64,000 nt of DNA from Enterococcus sp. DIV0212c. Lineage in GTDB: Bacteria; Bacillota; Bacilli; Lactobacillales; Enterococcaceae. The stretch covers positions 66,309 through 130,308 of the forward strand of contig NZ_JAFREN010000010.1 of assembly GCF_017377505.1 (NCBI RefSeq), given 5' to 3'. This document shows, piece after piece, positions 54,655 through 61,795 of this stretch. Below the pieces are notes generated by a model, which saw nothing but the letters and a program-made list of their open reading frames with translations, had not been told where the DNA came from and searched no databases. The position numbers and the translations under genes were made by a program. Within the stretch, counting starts at the first letter, position 1. Each line of letters begins with the position of its first letter.

Positions 54655-55365
54655 TTAACAAACTAGCATATACCCCTTAGAACGAACTGTTTTGATGTAC
54701 TTAGGAGCTTTTTCATCTTTCTCAATCTTTTTACGCAAATGAAAAATCAAGTTTGACACTCGGTATTTACGGGCACCCACATCATCTTTCCAAACATTTT
54801 GATAAATTTTTTCATAACTGACCGCTCGTCCAATATTTTGATAAAGATACTCCATCGTTAAATATTCTAATTTTGTCAGGTCAATTTCGTTGTGATCTAT
54901 TAACACACTAAAATTGCTTGATACAAGTTTTAGGGTTGCTGGTTCATTCATTTGATATTCATTTCGTGTCTGCAATGATTGCTCTGTAGGAAAGTCTGAT
55001 GTGTTTTTCTGACGATTCAGTGCATTAGTAATTAGTTGAACCAATTCATCCGGTTCACATTCATCCCCAACAACTCCATCAGCTCCTAATCTAGGATAAA
55101 CACGACGGTTGGCTTTAGTTAAATGTTCTGAAACAATCCAAACTAATGTAGTAGAACATTTTCTTAAATGAACAATCATTTCACAAACATTTCCTATATA
55201 ATGATTTTCATCATCTTGAATGATGATTGCATCTAAGTCATCCTGTTTTTTTGTCATCACTTGTTCTTGCTCAATATTATGGACATTCTTATATGTAGCT
55301 TTAAGTGTATTCACGTAATCTTTTTCTGTTGCAGCAGATAATGAAACGTATCCAATTTTGTACAT
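54655..55365 (-). CDS. Atypical OmpR-type winged-helix regulator of the WxL locus
   Basis: The 236-residue protein has an N-terminal receiver-like domain (about 1-120). The site normally holding the phosphorylated Asp reads DAIIIQDDEN, with Gln at the aligned position, so phosphorylation is doubtful. A winged helix-turn-helix follows (about 140-235: IDLTKLEYLTMEYLYQNIGRAVSYEKIYQNVW, RKYRVSNLIFHLRKKIE, KTVRSKGYMLV). No sensor kinase gene is adjacent. The ATG at 55365 follows GGAGA. It lies between the WxL genes and the recombination site at 55541, so its expression could depend on orientation of the recombinase segment. Confidence 0.85.
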   Translation of the reverse strand: MYKIGYVSLSAATEKDYVNTLKATYKNVHNIEQEQVMTKKQDDLDAIIIQDDENHYIGNVCEMIVHLRKCSTTLVWIVSEHLTKANRRVYPRLGADGVVGDECEPDELVQLITNALNRQKNTSDFPTEQSLQTRNEYQMNEPATLKLVSSNFSVLIDHNEIDLTKLEYLTMEYLYQNIGRAVSYEKIYQNVWKDDVGARKYRVSNLIFHLRKKIEKDEKAPKYIKTVRSKGYMLVC

Positions 55366-55540
55366 AACACATCTTTCTCCTTTCAACCAACTTAAATAAA
55401 ATCAAGCATCATTCATATTCTTTTTATTTTTTATTAAAGAAAGTTATAATGAGGTACATCCTACCTTGTTCATAGTATGTATATCCCCCATTGCTTTCTT
55501 CTATTTACAGAAATGTCAACAAAGTACACAAATCTAAACA

Positions 55541-55567
55541 TATCTTGAAACTACTTCTTTCAAGATA
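55541..55567. other. Left recombinase site of the invertible module
   Basis: A 10-bp arm TATCTTGAAA, a 7-bp core CTACTTC, and the exactly complementary arm TTTCAAGATA. This is the architecture of a tyrosine-recombinase crossover site. The 25 bp at 55536-55560 recur exactly, inverted, at 57068-57092. Confidence 0.8.
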
Positions 55568-55583
55568 AGTCTATTTTTTCCTT

Positions 55584-55592
55584 TATATACCA
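55584..55592 (-). promoter_or_regulatory. Extended -10 element inside the module pointing to the regulator
   Basis: TGGTATATA (TGn plus TATATA) on the minus strand, about 20 bp inside the left site. Transcription would cross the site and enter the regulator gene. A nested inverted repeat (CAGTAA and AAGATG with complements, 55591-55623) lies over its upstream part. Confidence 0.5.
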
Positions 55593-55694
55593 GTAAATTT
55601 TAAAGATGTTGACCATCTTACTGACGGTTTAAAACAAATAAAATTATAGTAAATCATCAAGAATTTACTAAAAAAATGAGCTTAGAATAAAAAA

Positions 55695-55716
55695 ATCCAC
55701 TCGTTTAAGAGTGGAT
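55695..55716 (-). terminator. Terminator at the end of the recombinase gene
   Basis: ATCCACTC and its complement around a six-base loop, followed by TTTTTT on the minus strand; the stop codon lies in the loop region. Confidence 0.8.
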
Positions 55717-56817
55717 GCTCAATCTTTTATCGATAATACTTATTGCAGCTTTTCTATTTTCCCATAGTGAATCTGTATATGTATCCAAGGTCATTTTTAT
55801 TGATGAGTGACCCAATATCTTACTCAAAGTAGCAATATCAATGCCTTCTTCCACACATCGGGTAGCAAACGTATGTCTTAACGTATGAAAATGAATATCG
55901 TCTATTTGTGCTTGGACAACATTTTTTTTAAATCTGTAGTTGATGATTCTTGGTTCCGTAAAACTACCTCTACAATTTACAACATACTCACTCGTTGTAT
56001 CTTTCTTCCAACTCATTAAATACTCTTTTAAATTTACAGCAAGAGGAATTACTCTTAAGGAACTTTTGGTTTTAGGTGTATCAATCATTATTTCCGTTTT
56101 CCCGTTGATTGTAGGAGAAGGGATTCTAGAGATTGTACGCCGAACGTGAATAATATCTTTTTCCATGTCAATGTCAGACCATTTCAGACCGCTGATTTCA
56201 CCGATTCTCATTCCTGTATACAATGCGATAATTTCTCCCGAACACTCTTTTTTCTTTAAAGCAGCTTGCTCTAAACGTTTTTGTGCATATAATGTTAACG
56301 CAGAAATTTCTGTTTTTTGTGTGGTCGGTAATACAATTTTAGTGCATGGATCACTAGCTATTTTTCCATCAAATTCTGCTTTTTTCAGTGAACTTTTTAA
56401 AATAGCAACAATGCTACGAATCGTACTGCCGGCTAAATTCATAGTATTTAAATAGTGAATAAACGATTCAATATCTTCTGATTTCAACTCGCTTAACTTT
56501 TTCTTTCCTAAATAAGGCAAAATATATTTATCTATCTTTCCTTTGTAGTTTGAATAAGAGGATGCTTTAATTTTACTTTTCATTAGAATGTCTAGCCAAT
56601 AATCAAACCATTGCTCTAATGTACCTGAAAAAGAAGTAATTTTTTTATTTGAAGAAATATACTGCGCTTTTTTTACCGCTAATTTTTCTTTGACTTCTAA
56701 ATATTGTTTGCCATAGACATATCCATAAATAATTCGATGGTCGATTGTTCGTCCCTTGATATAACGCCCTTCCCAGCGACCGTCTTTTCTTTTATAAATA
56801 TTTTCACCTTTTCTCAC
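55705..56817 (-). CDS. Tyrosine recombinase (integrase family) enclosed by inverted sites
   Basis: A 370-residue recombinase with an N-terminal arm-binding segment (NIYKRKDGRWEGRYIKG), as in Tn916/phage-type integrases, and a SAM-like core-binding domain (about 60-150). The catalytic domain has the first Arg in TGMRIGEISGLKW, the beta-hairpin Lys in KTKSSLRVIPL, HTLRHTFAT (His and Arg), LGHSSIKMTLDTYTD (His and nucleophilic Tyr). All catalytic residues seem present. The start is GTG behind GGAGGGG. No excisionase, relaxase or phage gene lies nearby, and the gene is bounded by inverted, not direct, sites. Confidence 0.92.
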   Translation of the reverse strand: MRKGENIYKRKDGRWEGRYIKGRTIDHRIIYGYVYGKQYLEVKEKLAVKKAQYISSNKKITSFSGTLEQWFDYWLDILMKSKIKASSYSNYKGKIDKYILPYLGKKKLSELKSEDIESFIHYLNTMNLAGSTIRSIVAILKSSLKKAEFDGKIASDPCTKIVLPTTQKTEISALTLYAQKRLEQAALKKKECSGEIIALYTGMRIGEISGLKWSDIDMEKDIIHVRRTISRIPSPTINGKTEIMIDTPKTKSSLRVIPLAVNLKEYLMSWKKDTTSEYVVNCRGSFTEPRIINYRFKKNVVQAQIDDIHFHTLRHTFATRCVEEGIDIATLSKILGHSSIKMTLDTYTDSLWENRKAAISIIDKRLSIHS

Positions 56818-57060
56818 TGACTAAATCCCCTCCAGTTTGTGTAAAATAATGACGGCTACCTTGACGGCTAATAATATCCTTTTTTTTGCTAATAACGTAT
56901 GATTCCGATGTTTTTTAGTTACAGATTAATTAGAATAAAAGAGATAATAACAATTTTTTCACATTTTTCTCAATTTTTATTGTAATACAAGAAAAAAATG
57001 AAACAAAAACGGCTAGACGAATCAAAATAAATGCTTTAGACTAATATAAGTAAAGTATTT

Positions 57061-57087
57061 CATCTCAAAAGAAGTAGTTTCAAGATA
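57061..57087. other. Right recombinase site of the invertible module
   Basis: Read on the minus strand it has the arm TATCTTGAAA, the same 7-bp core CTACTTC and a weaker inner arm TTTTGAGATG (7 of 10 matching). Its orientation is opposite to the left site, so recombination would invert the intervening 1.5 kb. Confidence 0.8.
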
Positions 57088-57322
57088 TGTTTGTTTCAAA
57101 TTAAATAACTAATAACTACTTTTTATATATCAAAATAATTCGATTCTCTGTCCTTATTTATCGACAAACATCTATCATATACTTGATTTATACATTCCCT
57201 ATCCATTATATACCAAAAAGAATGAATTTAGTTACCATTAAAGATATTTTGTACAAATAAACATAAAATATAACTCTTTTTCATATCTTTATGCTACTTA
57301 TTTCCTATTATTCTAACTAAAA

Positions 57323-57359
57323 AAAGATCATCCGATTGCATAACAATCGGATGATCTTT
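57323..57359 (-). terminator. Terminator of gshF
   Basis: AAAGATCATCCGATTG and its complement close a five-base loop, with T residues following on the minus strand, about 50 bp after the stop. Confidence 0.88.
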
Positions 57360-57407
57360 TACTCTAGAGTTTGAGATAAAAATGTGCTCAACCTCTTCTA
57401 TATTTTA

Positions 57408-59678
57408 TTATTCAAAAACTTCTGGATAAAGCATTTTTAACACATCCATCGTCAAATGACGTCCCTTACCAGAATGTGGATATGCATGCATATGCATCGC
57501 AGGATTAAAGTTTGCTTCTATAATTCCATAAGTCTTACTATTCTTAGTTCCTTTTATCGATTTATCTGGAACAATCAAGTCGATTCCACAGATTTTTGCT
57601 CCTAAGGCTTGAACTGCTTCAACTGCAATTTGTTTATAGCTTTCATCAAAACTATCTGTGACATCAATGGAATCTCCACCCGTGCTGACATTTGAATTTT
57701 CTCGCAAATAAACGATTTGATCTTTTTCTGGAACTGATGTTATTAATAAATTTTGTTCTTTCAACATCAAACGTTCCACATCGCCTAGCTGGATCAACTC
57801 TAATGGCGAGCGATGATGCGTTCCTCTCAATGGATCTAGATTTTTTTCTGCTACCAATGCTTCAACAGATCGAATCCCGTCACCAACAACATTGGCTGGC
57901 ACACGTAGCATAATTGCTTTCACTTGGTCATCTAAAACAAAGAAACGGTACTCAGTCCCTGGCAAGAACTCTTCTATTAAAACAGCTGAATCTTCTTTAA
58001 ATGCCAAGTTTAGCGCTTCTGTATAATCAGTCAGCGAAGCTCCTTCTTTAAAAATCGTAATCCCCAAACCATAGTTTGTTGTCTTTGGTTTGATCACAAA
58101 GGCTTTTTCTGCATATTTCACATAAGCTTGCTCTGCCCGCTCAATCGTATCAAATTCATCGCCAGCAGGCACCGTAAACCCAGCTTCTGCCAAGACTTTT
58201 TTAGTGACTGTCTTATTTTCCATGATCAAAGGAACAACATAGCTATCTTTGCTAGTCATATTCGCGTTTTTGACATATTCAATGTGGTCGTTATGTTTGA
58301 GTTTTAAAAATTGTTCTTGCTCATCCAATATTTCCACTTCTACACCTTTTTGAATGATATCAAATAAGAACAGTTGCGTAGATAACTCCATATTTCTAAA
58401 ACCTGCTAGTTGATAGGGATGTTCAAATGCCATTCCTTGATATTCTTTACCAAAAACAATTCCTAATTCTTGATTAGAATTGCTTTCAATGATTGTCCAC
58501 ATTTTTCCAGCGATCGTTAAATCGGGTGTTCTTAGCTGTGCTCGATGAATTTCTACTGATTTTTTAAATCTAAACAGACCTAAAGCTTCGATCATTTCAT
58601 CCATTTCAGCAAATATCCGATCCCCTTCTGCTAAAAGTTTTACTTGAGCAAAAGGGTGACCTAAAGCAACTTGTTCATTTAAAAAGTCTCCAGTAGCAAC
58701 CCAGTCATTCGGTGCTTCTTTTTCATCTGTCCACAATAAATACAACATAAACAAATGAATGAACTCAAGTGATTCTTCATCTACACCTAAAGGAGCAAAT
58801 GGATTTAAATCTAAATTTCTTAGTTCAATATAACGAACACCAGTTTTAGGCAAATCAGCCATCTGTTGTCCACCGCGTAGTCTAACAGCTGAATAAAACT
58901 CTTTTTCTTCTGATAAGATGCCATTTTCAACCATTCGATGAATATCGTTGATGTAATGTTGTAATGATTCATAAGACACTTTGACATCTTCATTATTTTT
59001 ATAACCGAATGAACTGTTACGCAAACTTCTGACTGGTACATTCGGACGTTCTTCTCGTTCAGTAAAGTAACCAGACTCAGCAACTGGAGATGCACCGAAT
59101 AGATATGTGATCAGCCAACGGTAACGTAAATAATTCCGTGATACTTTCATATATAGAATGTTTTTGAATTCTTCAATCGTTTCGTATTCTGCTTGTTCTG
59201 AAAAGAGCTGTTGAACCAATTCGATCGCATATTCAAAATTAAAATGGATCCCACTGACCATCTGCTTACGTTTGCCATATTCTCTTGCCAAATAACGACG
59301 ATAAAGTATTCCTTCAAACTGATCAAGTTTGGCTATTTTGATGTCTTCATCTTTTAGTGGTAGTTTTGGCGGCATACTTAGCGGCCAAAGCATTTCATTT
59401 TTATTCATCGAACGTATCGCTACATCGTGGATCGCTGCAAGATAGCGCAACATTTCATTGATTGAATTCGCCACAGGTGTAATCAATTCCATTTGTGTTT
59501 CGCTGAAATCTGTTTGAATATATGGATGATACGAACGATTCCCAAAAATTTCTGGATGGTCGGTCAATGCTAATTGACCATCAAATGTCGTACGTTGACT
59601 TTCTTTTTCTAATCCAAAACGTGCAGCCATGACATATGGACGTACACTTTTTTTCTGTAACAACTCTCTAAATTTCAT
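57408..59678 (-). CDS. gshF: Bifunctional glutamate-cysteine ligase/glutathione synthetase
   Basis: The 756-residue enzyme makes glutathione in two ATP-dependent steps. Residues about 1-450 are the gamma-glutamylcysteine ligase part (RFGLEKESQRTTFDGQLALTDHPEIFG, YIQTDFSETQMELIT, GIHFNFEY). From about 480 there is an ATP-grasp domain (VIKPKTTNYGLGITIF, VLIEEFLPGTEYRFFVLDD, GIIEANFNPAMHMHAYP). The fusion is typical of enterococci, listeriae and streptococci. The frame is open to 59720; AAAGGCGAC before 59678 decides the start. It stands alone with its own terminator. Confidence 0.95.
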   Translation of the reverse strand: MKFRELLQKKSVRPYVMAARFGLEKESQRTTFDGQLALTDHPEIFGNRSYHPYIQTDFSETQMELITPVANSINEMLRYLAAIHDVAIRSMNKNEMLWPLSMPPKLPLKDEDIKIAKLDQFEGILYRRYLAREYGKRKQMVSGIHFNFEYAIELVQQLFSEQAEYETIEEFKNILYMKVSRNYLRYRWLITYLFGASPVAESGYFTEREERPNVPVRSLRNSSFGYKNNEDVKVSYESLQHYINDIHRMVENGILSEEKEFYSAVRLRGGQQMADLPKTGVRYIELRNLDLNPFAPLGVDEESLEFIHLFMLYLLWTDEKEAPNDWVATGDFLNEQVALGHPFAQVKLLAEGDRIFAEMDEMIEALGLFRFKKSVEIHRAQLRTPDLTIAGKMWTIIESNSNQELGIVFGKEYQGMAFEHPYQLAGFRNMELSTQLFLFDIIQKGVEVEILDEQEQFLKLKHNDHIEYVKNANMTSKDSYVVPLIMENKTVTKKVLAEAGFTVPAGDEFDTIERAEQAYVKYAEKAFVIKPKTTNYGLGITIFKEGASLTDYTEALNLAFKEDSAVLIEEFLPGTEYRFFVLDDQVKAIMLRVPANVVGDGIRSVEALVAEKNLDPLRGTHHRSPLELIQLGDVERLMLKEQNLLITSVPEKDQIVYLRENSNVSTGGDSIDVTDSFDESYKQIAVEAVQALGAKICGIDLIVPDKSIKGTKNSKTYGIIEANFNPAMHMHAYPHSGKGRHLTMDVLKMLYPEVFE

Positions 59679-59830
59679 ACTGTCGCCTTTCTTCACCGTT
59701 ATTATTCCATTACTAACCATTATATAGAAAAAAAGAAGTAAAAAGAATATTTTCGCTTAAATTTCGTCAAAAATGAACGATATTCTCTTAATTGTTCAAA
59801 AAAATACATTTTATCTACTACAGCATTTGC

Positions 59831-59859
59831 TTTCAACTCATCGAACTTCGTTGTATACT
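59831..59859 (+). promoter_or_regulatory. Promoter of the isochorismatase-like gene
   Basis: TTTCAA, a 17-bp spacer and TATACT, about 35 bp before the start. Confidence 0.6.
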
Positions 59860-59893
59860 AATGAAAAAATATTTAAAAATAGGGAGTAAAAAA

Positions 59894-60388
59894 ATGAACA
59901 GTAAAGCCTTGATAGTGATCGATCTCCAAAATGGTCTAGAAAATGGTGAGACAGGATTATTTCATTTAACAGATATTTTAGCCGGAGTAAACCAGCGCAT
60001 TGCAGATTATCGAAAAAATCATTTACCTATCCTATTTATTCAGCATGAAGACTCTGATTTAGTCATCAATAGTTATAACTGGCAGTTATTTGACCAACTA
60101 GATGCCCGACCAGAAGACTTTTACGTTAGTAAAACCCATGCCAACTCCTTTTATCAAACAAAGCTAAAAGAAGTATTAGACGAACATGCAATCACAGAGC
60201 TTGAGTTTTGCGGCGCTCAAACTGAATATTGTGTTGATACAACGATCCGCATGGCGCACGGATTAGGTTACACTTGTTCGATGAAAAAAGGATTAACTAC
60301 CACACTAAACAATGATCTATTAGATGCACAAACCATTATCCAACACCATGAAAATTTATGGGATCAACGTTTCCTGACTTTTATCTGA
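59894..60388 (+). CDS. Isochorismatase-family cysteine hydrolase
   Basis: The 164-residue protein begins NSKALIVIDLQNGL (catalytic Asp). Lys lies in YVSKTHANSFYQTKL (about 75-89) and the nucleophilic Cys in ELEFCGAQTEYCVDTTIRMA (about 106-125, Cys of the EYCVDTT motif). Members hydrolyse amide or vinyl-ether bonds (nicotinamidase, isochorismatase, ureidoacrylate amidase); the substrate here is unknown. GGGAG precedes the ATG at 59894; the longer frame from 59792 covers the promoter and is rejected. It is divergent from gshF. Confidence 0.88.
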   Translation: MNSKALIVIDLQNGLENGETGLFHLTDILAGVNQRIADYRKNHLPILFIQHEDSDLVINSYNWQLFDQLDARPEDFYVSKTHANSFYQTKLKEVLDEHAITELEFCGAQTEYCVDTTIRMAHGLGYTCSMKKGLTTTLNNDLLDAQTIIQHHENLWDQRFLTFI

Positions 60389-60580
60389 TTAAATAGATGC
60401 TGTTTTTTTACTCTTTTTAATTTTACCATAATCATCGGCTAAAAAATTAAAATTATCTCATGATATTTTCCCATCATTCATGATAGTATAACTAAGGGAT
60501 ATATATTGAGGAATCTATCATATGCACTTATTTAACACTCAATAATATAAATCCTGATATTTTTTTAAATGGAGGAAGTT

Positions 60581-61465
60581 ATGAAAATGAAATTTACGAA
60601 AAGACAAATTCAAGACACGTTATATGTAACGATTGGTTCTTTTATTTTAGCAGTTTCGATCAATTCAATTTTACTGCCCAATAAAATTGTAGCAGGTGGC
60701 GCCAACGGAATCAGCGTGGTGATCAATTATTTATTTGGGACCAATCCAGCCTTAGTTTTATATGCAATCAATTTGCCTTTATTAGTCCTTTGTTTTTTAC
60801 TCTTAGGGAAAGAAGTTGGGATCAAAACAATTTATGGAAGCTTGATTTATCCATTTTTTGTCGGGATCACTACTCATTTGCCTGTACTAACTCATAATAT
60901 TTTTCTAGCGACGATCTTCGGCGGTATCCTAACAGGTATTGGTTTAGGTCTAGAATTTAGAGGAAATGCCTCAACTGGCGGTACAGCGATTATTTCACAA
61001 GTTGTGAATAAGTACTTTAAAGTTTCGTTAGGTGTCTCAATTTTATTTGTAGATGGATTAGTAATTTTATCAGCTCTGTTCGTGTTCAACACTGACACCG
61101 TACTGTTCTCATTGATTTGTTTATATCTTATTGGACGTGTGGTGGATTTGGTTCAAGTCGGCTTTGTTCGTTCGAAAAATGTGTTGATTATTTCACCGAA
61201 ATTTGCAGAAATCAAAGAAAAAATCTTAGTTGACATGGATAAAGGATTAACGATGATCCCAATCGAAGGCGGTTATCAAAAAAATCCAAGCATGTTGATG
61301 ATGACCGTCATCAGCGAAAAAGATTTTGCTAAGATCAAAGAGAATGTCTTAGCAATTGATGAAGAAGCATTTATCGTTTCAATGAATGCAAGTGAGGTTT
61401 TTGGTAAAGGATTTAGTTTGAAGAAAATTGCTGAAGATTATGGGATTGAAGCGAATAATTTGTAG
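60581..61465 (+). CDS. YitT-family membrane protein (DUF161 plus DUF2179)
   Basis: The 294-residue protein has five to six hydrophobic helices in its first ~200 residues (FILAVSINSILLPNKIVAGGANGIS, then GLGLEFRGNASTGGTAIISQVVNKYF). A C-terminal soluble DUF2179 domain follows (about 205-290: PKFAEIKEKILVDMDKGLTMIPIEGGYQKNPSMLMMTVI). This layout defines the YitT/YpjC/YqfU family of Firmicutes, whose transport role is not settled. TGGAGG lies inside the longer frame from 60569, making 60581 the likely start. Confidence 0.9.
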   Translation: MKMKFTKRQIQDTLYVTIGSFILAVSINSILLPNKIVAGGANGISVVINYLFGTNPALVLYAINLPLLVLCFLLLGKEVGIKTIYGSLIYPFFVGITTHLPVLTHNIFLATIFGGILTGIGLGLEFRGNASTGGTAIISQVVNKYFKVSLGVSILFVDGLVILSALFVFNTDTVLFSLICLYLIGRVVDLVQVGFVRSKNVLIISPKFAEIKEKILVDMDKGLTMIPIEGGYQKNPSMLMMTVISEKDFAKIKENVLAIDEEAFIVSMNASEVFGKGFSLKKIAEDYGIEANNL

Positions 61466-61795
61466 TTAATAATTGAAATAACGTTGCCGATAAGCTCCTT
61501 ATATTTTTAACATCAATTTATTTTATATATTATATTCCAAAACAATACAGAACGAAGTATCTAGTTCTGAAAAAAATCCTATTCGTGTTTTTTTACTCGA
61601 ATAGGATTTTTTTTAGCGTTAGCTTATGTCCCAATTATCTTTTCCCCTACTGTACTCCCTATGATTTATAGTAACCTTTGCGATTAAATCAGCCATATCT
61701 CAAAAAACACTATATATTTCTTAATTTTAGATATATTTATATATATAAATACATGTTATATTTTAGATGTATCACCTATAAAAGGAGGAGATTTT
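61466..61795. other. 330-bp intergenic stretch before the metalloprotease gene
   Basis: It holds the YitT terminator at 61572-61611 and a very AT-rich run with TATTTATATATATAAATA (61734-61752). A TGTTATATT extended -10-like element follows near 61754 as the probable metalloprotease promoter. Nothing else was seen. Confidence 0.55.
61572..61611 (+). terminator. Terminator of the YitT-family gene
   Basis: AAATCCTATTCG and its complement around a T-rich loop, followed by eight T residues. Confidence 0.85.

Larger units (their letters stand above)
56818..57407. other. 590-bp AT-rich intergenic stretch between the recombinase and gshF
   Basis: It contains the recombinase ribosome site, the right inverted site at 57061-57087 and the gshF terminator. 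A plus-strand TTGATT with TTATAT 17 bp on (57184-57212) is a weak promoter-like match. I see no gene in it. Confidence 0.6.

Noticed and set aside
55514..55519. TTGACA as a fixed promoter of the WxL regulator
   Set aside because: No acceptable -10 box lies 16-18 bp downstream on the minus strand.
55536..57092. Attachment sites of an integrated phage or conjugative element
   Set aside because: Att sites of integrated elements are direct repeats. These are inverted, only 1.5 kb apart, and enclose nothing but the recombinase gene.
55536..57092. Insertion sequence with terminal inverted repeats
   Set aside because: No target-site duplication is visible outside the 25-bp sequences, and the encoded enzyme is a tyrosine recombinase, not a DDE transposase. 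A rare mobile element type is not fully excluded.
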